Of a stretch of 34,671 nucleotides of DNA, positions 18,020-24,342 are shown in pieces. Source of the DNA: Gomphosphaeria aponina SAG 52.96 = DSM 107014 (GTDB taxonomy: Bacteria; Cyanobacteriota; Cyanobacteriia; Cyanobacteriales; Gomphosphaeriaceae); assembly GCA_016903655.1 (NCBI GenBank), contig JADQBC010000029.1:1-34671 (forward strand), given 5' to 3'. A program made the translations under genes and the position numbers. Below the pieces are notes generated by a model. That model was not told the DNA's origin, did not search any database, and saw only the letters and a list, made by a program, of their open reading frames with translations. The stretch's first letter is position 1; the number at the start of each line of letters is the position of its first letter.

Positions 18020-18092
18020 AGCGGAGACAAAAGTTTCCGTTCACTCCTCACACCACACTCCGCCCGAACCCTCGAAAGTTCGGGCGGTTCCT
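18020..18092 (+). ncRNA. yfr1: Yfr1 small regulatory RNA
   Basis: The cyanobacterial sRNA Yfr1 is recognisable by its layout. A 5' hairpin (GCGGAGAC-AAAA-GTTTCCGT, 18021-18040, two G-U pairs) is followed by a single-stranded stretch with the hallmark ACTCCTCACACC at 18043-18054. Then comes a 10-bp GC-rich terminator hairpin, CCGCCCGAAC / GTTCGGGCGG (18060-18069 / 18078-18087), followed by TTCCTT. The transcript would be about 70 nt. Yfr1 is known throughout cyanobacteria, often between guaB and trxA, and here trxA is the next gene. It acts in trans by pairing its CU-rich loop with mRNAs such as those of outer-membrane porins. Exact ends are inferred. Confidence 0.92.
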
Positions 18093-18351
18093 TATGCACG
18101 AGATTTTAAACCCAGGTTCAGCTCATGCAGCCAACAAAAAATGGCTGACGCACGCATACACAGGAGTAGCAAAGAAGGGAGAAGGGAGTGGCCAGAGGGT
18201 TTGAGTTGGGTTAGTAGTTTTTGTAACCATATGTTGCATAAAGCCAAAAAATAAAAAGATTATTAAATTGTATCCTTAGACAGGTTCATTTCTTGCTATG
18301 GTAAAATTTGATAATATTAAAAAAAACGCAATCAGTTAAGGACTTTTCGGG

Positions 18352-18675
18352 ATGTCAGCAACTGCCTCAGTTACAGATGCAAGTTTTAAAGAAGATGTTT
18401 TAGATAGTGAAATTCCAGTTTTGGTGGATTTTTGGGCTCCCTGGTGCGGGCCATGCCGCATGGTAGCCCCAGTGGTGGACGAAATTGCTGAAGAATTTAT
18501 TGGCAAAGTAAAGGTTGTCAAACTAAACACCGACGACAATCCAAATACTGCCAGCCAGTATGGAATTCGCAGTATCCCAACTCTGATGATTTTTAAAGGT
18601 GGTCAAAAGGTTGATACGGTAGTGGGAGCAGTTCCCAAAACTACCTTAGCCAAAACTTTAACACAGTATCTTTAA
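18352..18675 (+). CDS. trxA: Thioredoxin (m-type)
   Basis: A 107-aa thioredoxin with the active site WCGPC at residues 31-35, preceded by VLVDFWAP, and with the cis-proline segment [11 protein letters not shown]. It reduces protein disulfides in the cytoplasm with electrons from ferredoxin- or NADPH-dependent thioredoxin reductase. The length and sequence match the essential m-type cyanobacterial TrxA. The start at 18352 gives [12 protein letters not shown], the usual N-terminus. The gene is monocistronic, ended by the hairpin at 18714. The yfr1 gene lies 260 bp upstream. Confidence 0.97.
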   Translation: MSATASVTDASFKEDVLDSEIPVLVDFWAPWCGPCRMVAPVVDEIAEEFIGKVKVVKLNTDDNPNTASQYGIRSIPTLMIFKGGQKVDTVVGAVPKTTLAKTLTQYL

Positions 18676-18713
18676 GCACGATTCACCAGGGAAGGGAAAA
18701 CCTCAAAATTACC

Positions 18714-18750
18714 AAAAAGCGTCTTAGACTAGAAAGCTAAGGCGCTTTTT
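18714..18750 (+). terminator. Rho-independent terminator of trxA
   Basis: AAAAAGCG-T-CTTAG pairs with CTAAG-G-CGCTTTTT, a 14-bp stem with one G-U pair and a 9-nt loop, ending in five T. It begins about 39 bp after the trxA stop. Confidence 0.93.
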
Positions 18751-18849
18751 GCGCTTATGTCAAAGGAAAAAGGGAGCGAAAAACACAAGCGCCAACCCCA
18801 AGGGGCATAACTTGGGTAGAATGAGTAGATAGCCACAAACAGCATATTT

Positions 18850-19911
18850 ATGGTTTTAGCTCAACAAGAAAATATAGAATCCCCAGCAGAATTAATTACA
18901 TTGATTGACCACTTACCCAAGCTCAAACATGGCAAATTGATCCAAAGGGCTCTAGAAGTATTGGTCAGAATAGCTAATGAAGAAGTTGATCGTCTCGATT
19001 GGAAAATCTTAACCTCCTCTTTAGAAGATCTAGAAAAAGGGTTTCAAACATTTTCCCCTTTCCGTCATATTCGCAAAGTGGCAATTTTTGGCTCGGCGCG
19101 CATCGCCCCTGATACCTCTGAATACCATTTAGCTGTTGAGTTTGCCCGCTGCGTGACTCAATTAGGTTTTATGGTACTCACAGGAGCAGGTGGCGGCATT
19201 ATGCAGGCAGCCAATGAAGGAGCAACTCGTCAACACTCTTTTGGCTTGAATATTCAGCTTCCTTTTGAACAAACAGCAAATAAATTTATTCTCGGAGACC
19301 AGAAGCTAATTAATTTTAAATATTTCTTTACCAGAAAGCTGTTCTTTCTGCGAGAAAGTGATGCTGTGGCGCTTTTTCCTGGGGGTTTTGGCACTCAAGA
19401 TGAAGCTTTTGAAACTTTAACTCTTTGTCAAACAGGAAAATATGGACCAGCTCCCCTCGTTCTCATTGACCAGCCAGGGGGTGACTACTGGCACTCATGG
19501 AATGACTATATCTGTAAAAACTTGATCGCCAAGGGTTTAATTAGTCCAGAAGATGTAAATCTTTATACAATTACGGATGATTTGCATCAAGCTTGTGCCA
19601 TTATTGGCGAATTTTATCGCGTCTATCATTCGAGCCGTTTTGTGGGTCAGCAATTTGTAATGCGCCTGAATGCAGAAATCCCAGATGAAGTTGTGGAGCA
19701 ACTAAACGAGGAATTTAGGGATATTTTCGAGGAAGGCTCGCTGAAAAAAACTCAAGCCTTACCAGAAGAAAAAAGTGATCCAACAGCAAATTTACCCCGC
19801 CTCATGTTTCAGTTTAACCAAAAAAAACAGGGACGCTTATATCAGATGATTGGCAGAATTAACCAGTTAGGTTCTGCTTCCCCAAAAAACCAGCATCCTG
19901 AGCGCAAGTAA
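18850..19911 (+). CDS. LOG family protein (Rossmann nucleotide-binding, YgdH-like)
   Basis: A 353-aa protein with a central LOG/TIGR00730-type domain. It contains VAIFGSARIAP at 77-87, LTGAGGGIMQAANEGA at 110-125 and the signature PGGFGTQDEAFE at 177-188. Small LOG enzymes cleave nucleoside 5'-monophosphates at the N-glycosidic bond, releasing free base (cytokinin in plants). This longer form adds about 70 residues at the N-terminus and 90 at the C-terminus and resembles the larger bacterial group (PpnN/YgdH side). A nucleotide-hydrolase role is therefore likely but not proven. It is a stand-alone gene, and its 3' end faces the end of tonB 74 bp away. Confidence 0.9.
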   Translation: MVLAQQENIESPAELITLIDHLPKLKHGKLIQRALEVLVRIANEEVDRLDWKILTSSLEDLEKGFQTFSPFRHIRKVAIFGSARIAPDTSEYHLAVEFARCVTQLGFMVLTGAGGGIMQAANEGATRQHSFGLNIQLPFEQTANKFILGDQKLINFKYFFTRKLFFLRESDAVALFPGGFGTQDEAFETLTLCQTGKYGPAPLVLIDQPGGDYWHSWNDYICKNLIAKGLISPEDVNLYTITDDLHQACAIIGEFYRVYHSSRFVGQQFVMRLNAEIPDEVVEQLNEEFRDIFEEGSLKKTQALPEEKSDPTANLPRLMFQFNQKKQGRLYQMIGRINQLGSASPKNQHPERK

Positions 19912-19985
19912 AGGATTTGAGAACGGCGTAGGCGCAGCTAGCTCTTCAGCATCCCTTCTTTGAGTGAAGATTTAGGGTATTAGTA

Positions 19986-21014
19986 CTACCGCTCTGTGTC
20001 ATCAGGAAATAAAGGTTGTAGGGGCTCTGTTCGTGGTGGGACTGGTTGGTTTTCAGGAAATAAAGGCTCAAGACGCTCAGGTGGTTTTTCTAATTCAGGT
20101 TGTGGCGGTTGCTGTGGTGGTTGCTGTTGCAGTCCTTCCCTTTCTAATTGAGCTTCTTGGCGTTTTTTCTCTTCCTCTTGAGCTTGACGCTCTCTCTCTA
20201 GTTGTTGTTGGCGATCGCGTGCTTGACGGTCAAAGTCTGACCCAGCAACAGTAAAGTTAACTGTAAGTTGCACCAAGGCGCGAGTATTACTCCCAGGAGA
20301 ACTAAATTTCATTTTACTAGCTGCGCGGAGTACCTGTTGATTGATCTGACTATTACTATTCTGTCTTACAAGAGTTACGCTAACCACATTGCCATTTTCA
20401 TCCACCACAATTTCTACAGCGGCACTACCTTCTGCTCCATCTAGTACCGATGGATAAGTAGGTTGACAGTTTTTAACACAACTTATTCCCTCTACTACAG
20501 CAGGCGGTTCAGGTTTTGCTGAAGGTTCCCTCGCAGCTATTTGTGGGCCCACTTTAGGTTTTACTTCCCCCTCATTTTGAGACACTGGAGGAGTAGAAAC
20601 AACATTTTCACTCGGAGCAACTTGAGTCATTGGTTGTGGTGCCCGCTCAACTTGCGGTTTGAGCGGTGTGGGAGTGGTAACTTTTGCTGGGGGTGTTGGC
20701 GCAGGTTTTGGTTTTTGTACCTGATTTTGAAGCGGCATCGGTTTGGGTGGAGTAACAGGTTTAGGTATTGGCTTAGGTTTTGGCGGCTCTGGTGGCTTTT
20801 CTTCCTTCGGTTTTGGTGGTTCTAGTGTAGGTTGCTCCACCATAATCAATTCAATGGGTTTTTCAGCCATGCTAGGCTTTTCGTACTGCCAACTCAGCCC
20901 AGGCAAGATGATGAGGTGTAGAAGCACCGAACCAACAAAACTCAGCGCCAGCACTTTTTGGCTCTGGTTTTGTTCTTTTTGGCGTTGATTGATACAGAAG
21001 CTTGAATTAGACAT
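19986..21014 (-). CDS. tonB: TonB energy transducer with unusual C-terminal extension
   Basis: A 342-aa inner-membrane protein linking ExbBD to outer-membrane receptors. One N-terminal helix (about 20-42) has the S-x3-H pattern (SVLLH, 29-33) typical of TonB. A long Pro/Lys/Glu periplasmic spacer runs from about 50 to 175 (repeated PPKPK). A TonB C-terminal domain lies at about 175-257 (YPSVLDGAEGSAAVEIVVDENG). The odd part is the last 85 residues: a charged, Gln-rich probable coiled coil (262-295), then a Pro-rich tail with the related units EPLFPEN and QPLFPDD. Classical TonB ends at its C-terminal domain. AGGG precedes the ATG at 21014. It is divergent from exbB, completing the Ton complex. 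Confidence 0.93.
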   Translation of the reverse strand: MSNSSFCINQRQKEQNQSQKVLALSFVGSVLLHLIILPGLSWQYEKPSMAEKPIELIMVEQPTLEPPKPKEEKPPEPPKPKPIPKPVTPPKPMPLQNQVQKPKPAPTPPAKVTTPTPLKPQVERAPQPMTQVAPSENVVSTPPVSQNEGEVKPKVGPQIAAREPSAKPEPPAVVEGISCVKNCQPTYPSVLDGAEGSAAVEIVVDENGNVVSVTLVRQNSNSQINQQVLRAASKMKFSSPGSNTRALVQLTVNFTVAGSDFDRQARDRQQQLERERQAQEEEKKRQEAQLEREGLQQQPPQQPPQPELEKPPERLEPLFPENQPVPPRTEPLQPLFPDDTER

Positions 21015-21330
21015 ATTTTCCCTGGATTGGCAAAAAGCTATTGATATTAAGTTTCAGCTTTAGTAGAGCTACAGACTCTAGCTCTCTTCTAATTTTTACA
21101 ATCTTTTGGGACTAATTTGCAATCGTCCAGCTCGACCAAGCCACAAATTTTGCTCTCCGCCACTCAAAACTACCTATTTACAAGGCTTTTGAGTCACATT
21201 TAACTTATCCTTAACCTTTTTTAACAAAAAAAAACTTGACAATTATTGAGAATCTCTTTTAATATGTTTTCTATGCTTGGCTTGAGAATAAGCTAAGAAA
21301 GTTTATCAATAAACATCGCCGACCCAGTCC
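21015..21330. other. Divergent promoter region between tonB and exbB
   Basis: 316 bp without a gene. It holds the exbB promoter with a Fur-like sequence (21236-21265) and, near tonB, a hairpin AGAGCTA / TAGCTCT (21065-21071 / 21079-21085) in the probable tonB leader. A clear tonB promoter could not be chosen. Confidence 0.6.
21236..21265 (+). promoter_or_regulatory. Sigma-70-type promoter of the exbB operon with Fur-like site in the spacer
   Basis: TTGACA at 21236-21241 and TAATAT at 21260-21265, spacing 18 bp. The spacer reads ATTATTGAGAATCTCTTT; TGAGAAT matches six of seven positions of the TGATAAT half-site of the Fur box. Binding there would block RNA polymerase under iron sufficiency. 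This fits a TonB iron-uptake operon. The operator is inferred; the second half-site is poor. Confidence 0.65.
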
Positions 21331-21999
21331 ATGCCAAACAACTTAAACAATTTATTGGAGTTATTCAAAGCAGGTGGCATTGTCGCCTGGCCCTTACTGG
21401 GATTTTCTTTGTTAGCCGTTGCTCTTAGTATTGAGCGCATCTGGTTTTGGTTTCGCATTAAGTCTCAGCAGAAAAAAGTCGTCAAAGAGGTGCTAAGGCT
21501 TTATCGCAGTGAAGATAGCGTGACGGCGATGGAAAAGCTTAAGGAAAATGCAGCCTTACCCATTGCTCGTATATTTCTAGAAGCTTTGGAGTTGGAAGAG
21601 CCTACCCCCGAAGAGTTTCGCCTTGCTCTTGAAAGCGCAACTCAAGCAGAATTACCTGACTTAAAACGGTTTAATACGCTGTTTCAGACGATTATCACGG
21701 TTTCGCCTCTATTAGGGCTGTTGGGGACAATTTTGGGGTTAATGCATTCTTTTGCAAGTCTTAATATTGGTAATGCAAGCGCAACAGATAGGGCAGGAGT
21801 CACTGGAGGAATTAGTGAAGCCTTGGTTTCGACGGTTATGGGATTGGTTGTGGCAATTTCTACTCTTCTGTTTGCTAACGCCTTCCGCTCCTTTTATCAG
21901 CGTCAAATCGGTTTGATTCAAGAATATGGCGGTCAATTGGAATTGCTCTATTGCCGTATTTATTACAAAAAAGGCGGAAAAACCTATGCGGATTACTAA
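21331..21999 (+). CDS. exbB: ExbB proton-channel subunit (MotA/TolQ/ExbB family)
   Basis: A 222-aa inner-membrane protein with three hydrophobic segments: about 16-33, 114-137 (TIITVSPLLGLLGTILGLMHSF) and 155-180 (GGISEALVSTVMGLVVAISTL). The latter two line the ExbB pentamer pore around ExbD. ExbB-ExbD use proton-motive force to energise TonB. Membership in the iron locus, pairing with exbD and the divergent tonB argue for ExbB rather than TolQ. It is the first gene of the long operon, 66 bp after the promoter. Its last 14 bp overlap exbD. Confidence 0.93.
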   Translation: MPNNLNNLLELFKAGGIVAWPLLGFSLLAVALSIERIWFWFRIKSQQKKVVKEVLRLYRSEDSVTAMEKLKENAALPIARIFLEALELEEPTPEEFRLALESATQAELPDLKRFNTLFQTIITVSPLLGLLGTILGLMHSFASLNIGNASATDRAGVTGGISEALVSTVMGLVVAISTLLFANAFRSFYQRQIGLIQEYGGQLELLYCRIYYKKGGKTYADY

Positions 22000-22390
22000 T
22001 GAATCTGAAGAATTTGCAGGAGAAATCAATATCGTGCCGATGATTGATGTTATCTTTTCTATTCTTGCTTTTTTTATCATTTCTAGTTTGTTTTTAAGCA
22101 GAACAGAAGGACTGCCAGTTAATCTTCCTTCAGCTTCAACAGCAGAAGTTAAAGATACTGCCCAAATTAACGTAACTATCGAAGCAGATGGGGATATTTT
22201 TTTGAATCGTCAACCGATTAAGCTTGAAAGTCTTAAGCAAGCAACTATTGCTGAAATAGCAAAGGAAAAAGAAGGTTTAGTAATTATTAATGCAGATGAA
22301 AAAGTAGAGCATGGTCAGGTGGTGGAGGTGATGGATATTCTGCGTCAAGTAGAAGGGGCAAAATTGGCGATCGCTGCTACTAAAAAGTAA
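21986..22390 (+). CDS. exbD: ExbD, TonB-complex periplasmic subunit
   Basis: A 134-aa ExbD/TolR protein. It has a short cytoplasmic N-terminus, one helix at about 20-40 carrying the essential aspartate (PMIDVIFSILAFF, Asp21), and a periplasmic domain. The ORF track starts at 21926, but that would extend 60 bp into exbB with unrelated sequence. The ATG at 21986, preceded by AGGCGG, gives the standard MRITNESEEFAGEINIVPMID. The 14-bp overlap with exbB suggests coupled translation. It works with ExbB in a fixed-stoichiometry motor that converts proton flow into TonB movement. Confidence 0.94.
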   Translation: MRITNESEEFAGEINIVPMIDVIFSILAFFIISSLFLSRTEGLPVNLPSASTAEVKDTAQINVTIEADGDIFLNRQPIKLESLKQATIAEIAKEKEGLVIINADEKVEHGQVVEVMDILRQVEGAKLAIAATKK

Positions 22391-22419
22391 ACAACAACTA
22401 TTAATTATTAGGGAGAAAA

Positions 22420-23157
22420 ATGAAAAAAAAAATTAAATCAGTAAAATTATTTTTTGCTTTAACTATTGCTACCACCATTAGTTTATCTAGCACTAAAACT
22501 GTTCAAGCAGTAGATAAAAGCACAAATAATAATGTGGAGACAAGGGGCGCCATCCTCTTGTTAGCGGAAACATTAAGCCCAGGAGAACAAGCTAATGCTG
22601 ATTTTCAGGACAAACTTAGTGGGGCAGAATTATTAGCTGCATTACAGCAAGGTGGTTATGTAATTTATTTTAGACACGCCCAAACTGAAAAAGATTATGC
22701 AGATCAGGTTAGTGCAGTGGTGGGCGATTGTTCTACACAAAGAATGCTGAGTGAAACAGGATGGCAACAAGCAAAAGCTATTGGTGCAGGATTTAGAGAT
22801 AATAACATTCCTGTGGGGCAGGTAATATCCAGTCAGTATTGTCGTGCTTGGCAAACCGCAGATTTAGCTTTTGGAAAGTATGAGAAAAATGGTGATCTGA
22901 ATTTTCCACCCGCAGAAGAATACACCCCAGAACAAGTAGCTCAGATGAAAGCATTATTGACGCCAATGTTAATTGCTGTACCCGCAAGTGGAACCAATAC
23001 AGTAATTGTCGGTCACGATGACCTTTTTGAAGCAGCAACAGGTATTTATCCCGATCCACAAGGAATGGCTTACGTTGTGAAACCTGACGGTCAGGGAGGT
23101 TTCGAGCTTGTGGCTAATATGCTGCCAGAAGAATGGGCGCAATTAGGCAGTAATTAA
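22420..23157 (+). CDS. Exported histidine phosphatase superfamily protein
   Basis: A 245-aa protein with a clear signal peptide (basic MKKKIK, hydrophobic 8-23, cleavage near TVQA at 30). The domain is histidine phosphatase branch 1: FRHAQTE with catalytic His86 (usual RHG replaced by RHA), SSQYCRAWQTA with Arg142, and IVGHDD with His199. The catalytic set is therefore complete. It would act in the periplasm on a phosphoester whose identity is unknown. Position between exbD (29 bp upstream) and the first PepSY gene, with a good ribosome binding site (GGGAGA), makes it part of the operon. A role in treating phosphorylated chelates or nutrients delivered by the receptors is speculation. Confidence 0.88.
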   Translation: MKKKIKSVKLFFALTIATTISLSSTKTVQAVDKSTNNNVETRGAILLLAETLSPGEQANADFQDKLSGAELLAALQQGGYVIYFRHAQTEKDYADQVSAVVGDCSTQRMLSETGWQQAKAIGAGFRDNNIPVGQVISSQYCRAWQTADLAFGKYEKNGDLNFPPAEEYTPEQVAQMKALLTPMLIAVPASGTNTVIVGHDDLFEAATGIYPDPQGMAYVVKPDGQGGFELVANMLPEEWAQLGSN

Positions 23158-23197
23158 AAGCAATCATAATGTAGAGTTGAATTTTGAATATAAGCTC

Positions 23198-24313
23198 ATG
23201 CGCAAGCAGAAAAAACTACGCCAATTAGCTTTAATTTTGCACCGTTATGCAGGCATAATTCCAGGTATTTTACTTGTTATTATTGGTATAACAGGAAGTT
23301 TACTTATCTGGGCTGAACAAATTGACAGTTTTCTCAATGCTCAGTTACTAAAAGTCACACCAAATTCAACTCAAATAAACATTCAAACAGTGATAGATAC
23401 TGCTCAAAAGTACTATCCAGATTTTCAAGTTCATCGGATTATTGTTCCTCAAAAATCCGATGAAGTTTATACAGTAATGATGATTTCTCCAGAGGATGAA
23501 TTGAGGGATGTTTATCTTAATCCTTATAACGGTGAAATTACGGGTGAGCGTCCGTGGAACGAAAGTATAGGAGGGTTTTTAATTGAACTCCATGTCAATC
23601 TTTTTGCAGGAGATATTGGGGAAAAAATAGTAGGTATTTGTGGCGGTATTTTCTGGTTAATTAGTATCACGGGAATAATGCTCTGGCGGGGTTGGTTTAA
23701 GTTGAAAAATGCGCTTAAAATTAGATGGCGATCGCCTTACCAAATCATCAACTACGACTTACATCAAGTGGTTGGCATTGTTTCTGTAATTATTTTAATT
23801 TTACTAGCTTTTACTGGTGCAGCCATGATTTTTTGGACTCCTGTTGAGAGTTTTGTTTATAGCATCACTAATACTCCATTACTTGATGCTGAAATTCAAT
23901 CAGAAATTGTAGCTAATGTTGAGCCATTAAAAATAGAAGATATTTTACAAAAAGCCAAAACAAAATTCCCTGAAGGTGAAATTTTAAAGGTTTTTCCTGC
24001 TAAACAACCAGAAGATCCAGTGGTTATTTGGATGGAATTACCAAAAGAAAATGAATTTAACAAAACCCCCTGGTTATCTTTTGACCAATATACAGGAGAA
24101 GTTTTACAGATAGATAACGGGAAAGAAAACTCTCTTGCTAGTCGAATAATGAATGGATTAGCTGTTATTCATTTTGGCAAATATGGAGGGATAGTAACAG
24201 AAATTATTTACTTTTTAGTAGGTTTAGCTCCTCTTATTCTTTTAATTACAGGTTTAGTAATCTGGCAACAACACCGCTGGCATTTAGCGAGAAAAGGCAG
24301 ATTAATTCAATGA
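23198..24313 (+). CDS. PepSY-associated TM protein 1 (PiuB/FoxB-like, probable ferric-chelate reductase)
   Basis: A 371-aa inner-membrane protein with four main helices: about 9-40 (LHRYAGIIPGILLVIIGITG), 140-165, 190-220 and 320-350. PepSY-like periplasmic segments lie between them. Histidines sit at the helix starts (LHRYAG, ELHVNLF, DLHQVVG, IHFGKYGG), the pattern of the PepSY_TM family. Members such as FoxB reduce ferric siderophores in the periplasm using heme, while PiuB is linked to iron uptake. The ORF track begins at a TTG (23177); the ATG at 23198 gives MRKQKKLRQLALILHRYAG, matching the paralog, and is preferred although its ribosome site is weak. It is followed 29 bp later by a TonB receptor, as is its paralog. 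Confidence 0.85.
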   Translation: MRKQKKLRQLALILHRYAGIIPGILLVIIGITGSLLIWAEQIDSFLNAQLLKVTPNSTQINIQTVIDTAQKYYPDFQVHRIIVPQKSDEVYTVMMISPEDELRDVYLNPYNGEITGERPWNESIGGFLIELHVNLFAGDIGEKIVGICGGIFWLISITGIMLWRGWFKLKNALKIRWRSPYQIINYDLHQVVGIVSVIILILLAFTGAAMIFWTPVESFVYSITNTPLLDAEIQSEIVANVEPLKIEDILQKAKTKFPEGEILKVFPAKQPEDPVVIWMELPKENEFNKTPWLSFDQYTGEVLQIDNGKENSLASRIMNGLAVIHFGKYGGIVTEIIYFLVGLAPLILLITGLVIWQQHRWHLARKGRLIQ

Positions 24314-24342
24314 AATTTACTTGTTATATGTTTTAAATAATT

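Larger units (their letters stand above)
17851..18351. other. Intergenic region with divergent promoters, yfr1 and the trxA leader
   Basis: 501 bp between the minus-strand DUF2079 operon and trxA. It contains the Yfr1 RNA gene (18020-18092) and a small hairpin CAGCCA/TGGCTG at 18128-18147. An AT-rich stretch (TAAAATTTGATAATATT near 18302-18318) probably carries the trxA -10 region. The start side of the DUF2079 operon has no promoter I can place with confidence. Confidence 0.6.

Noticed and set aside
20033-20988. Plus-strand ORFs of 73, 94 and 81 aa opposite tonB
   Set aside because: Low-complexity Gly/Val/Trp/Phe-rich translations are the complement of the Pro-rich TonB spacer and tail, not genes.
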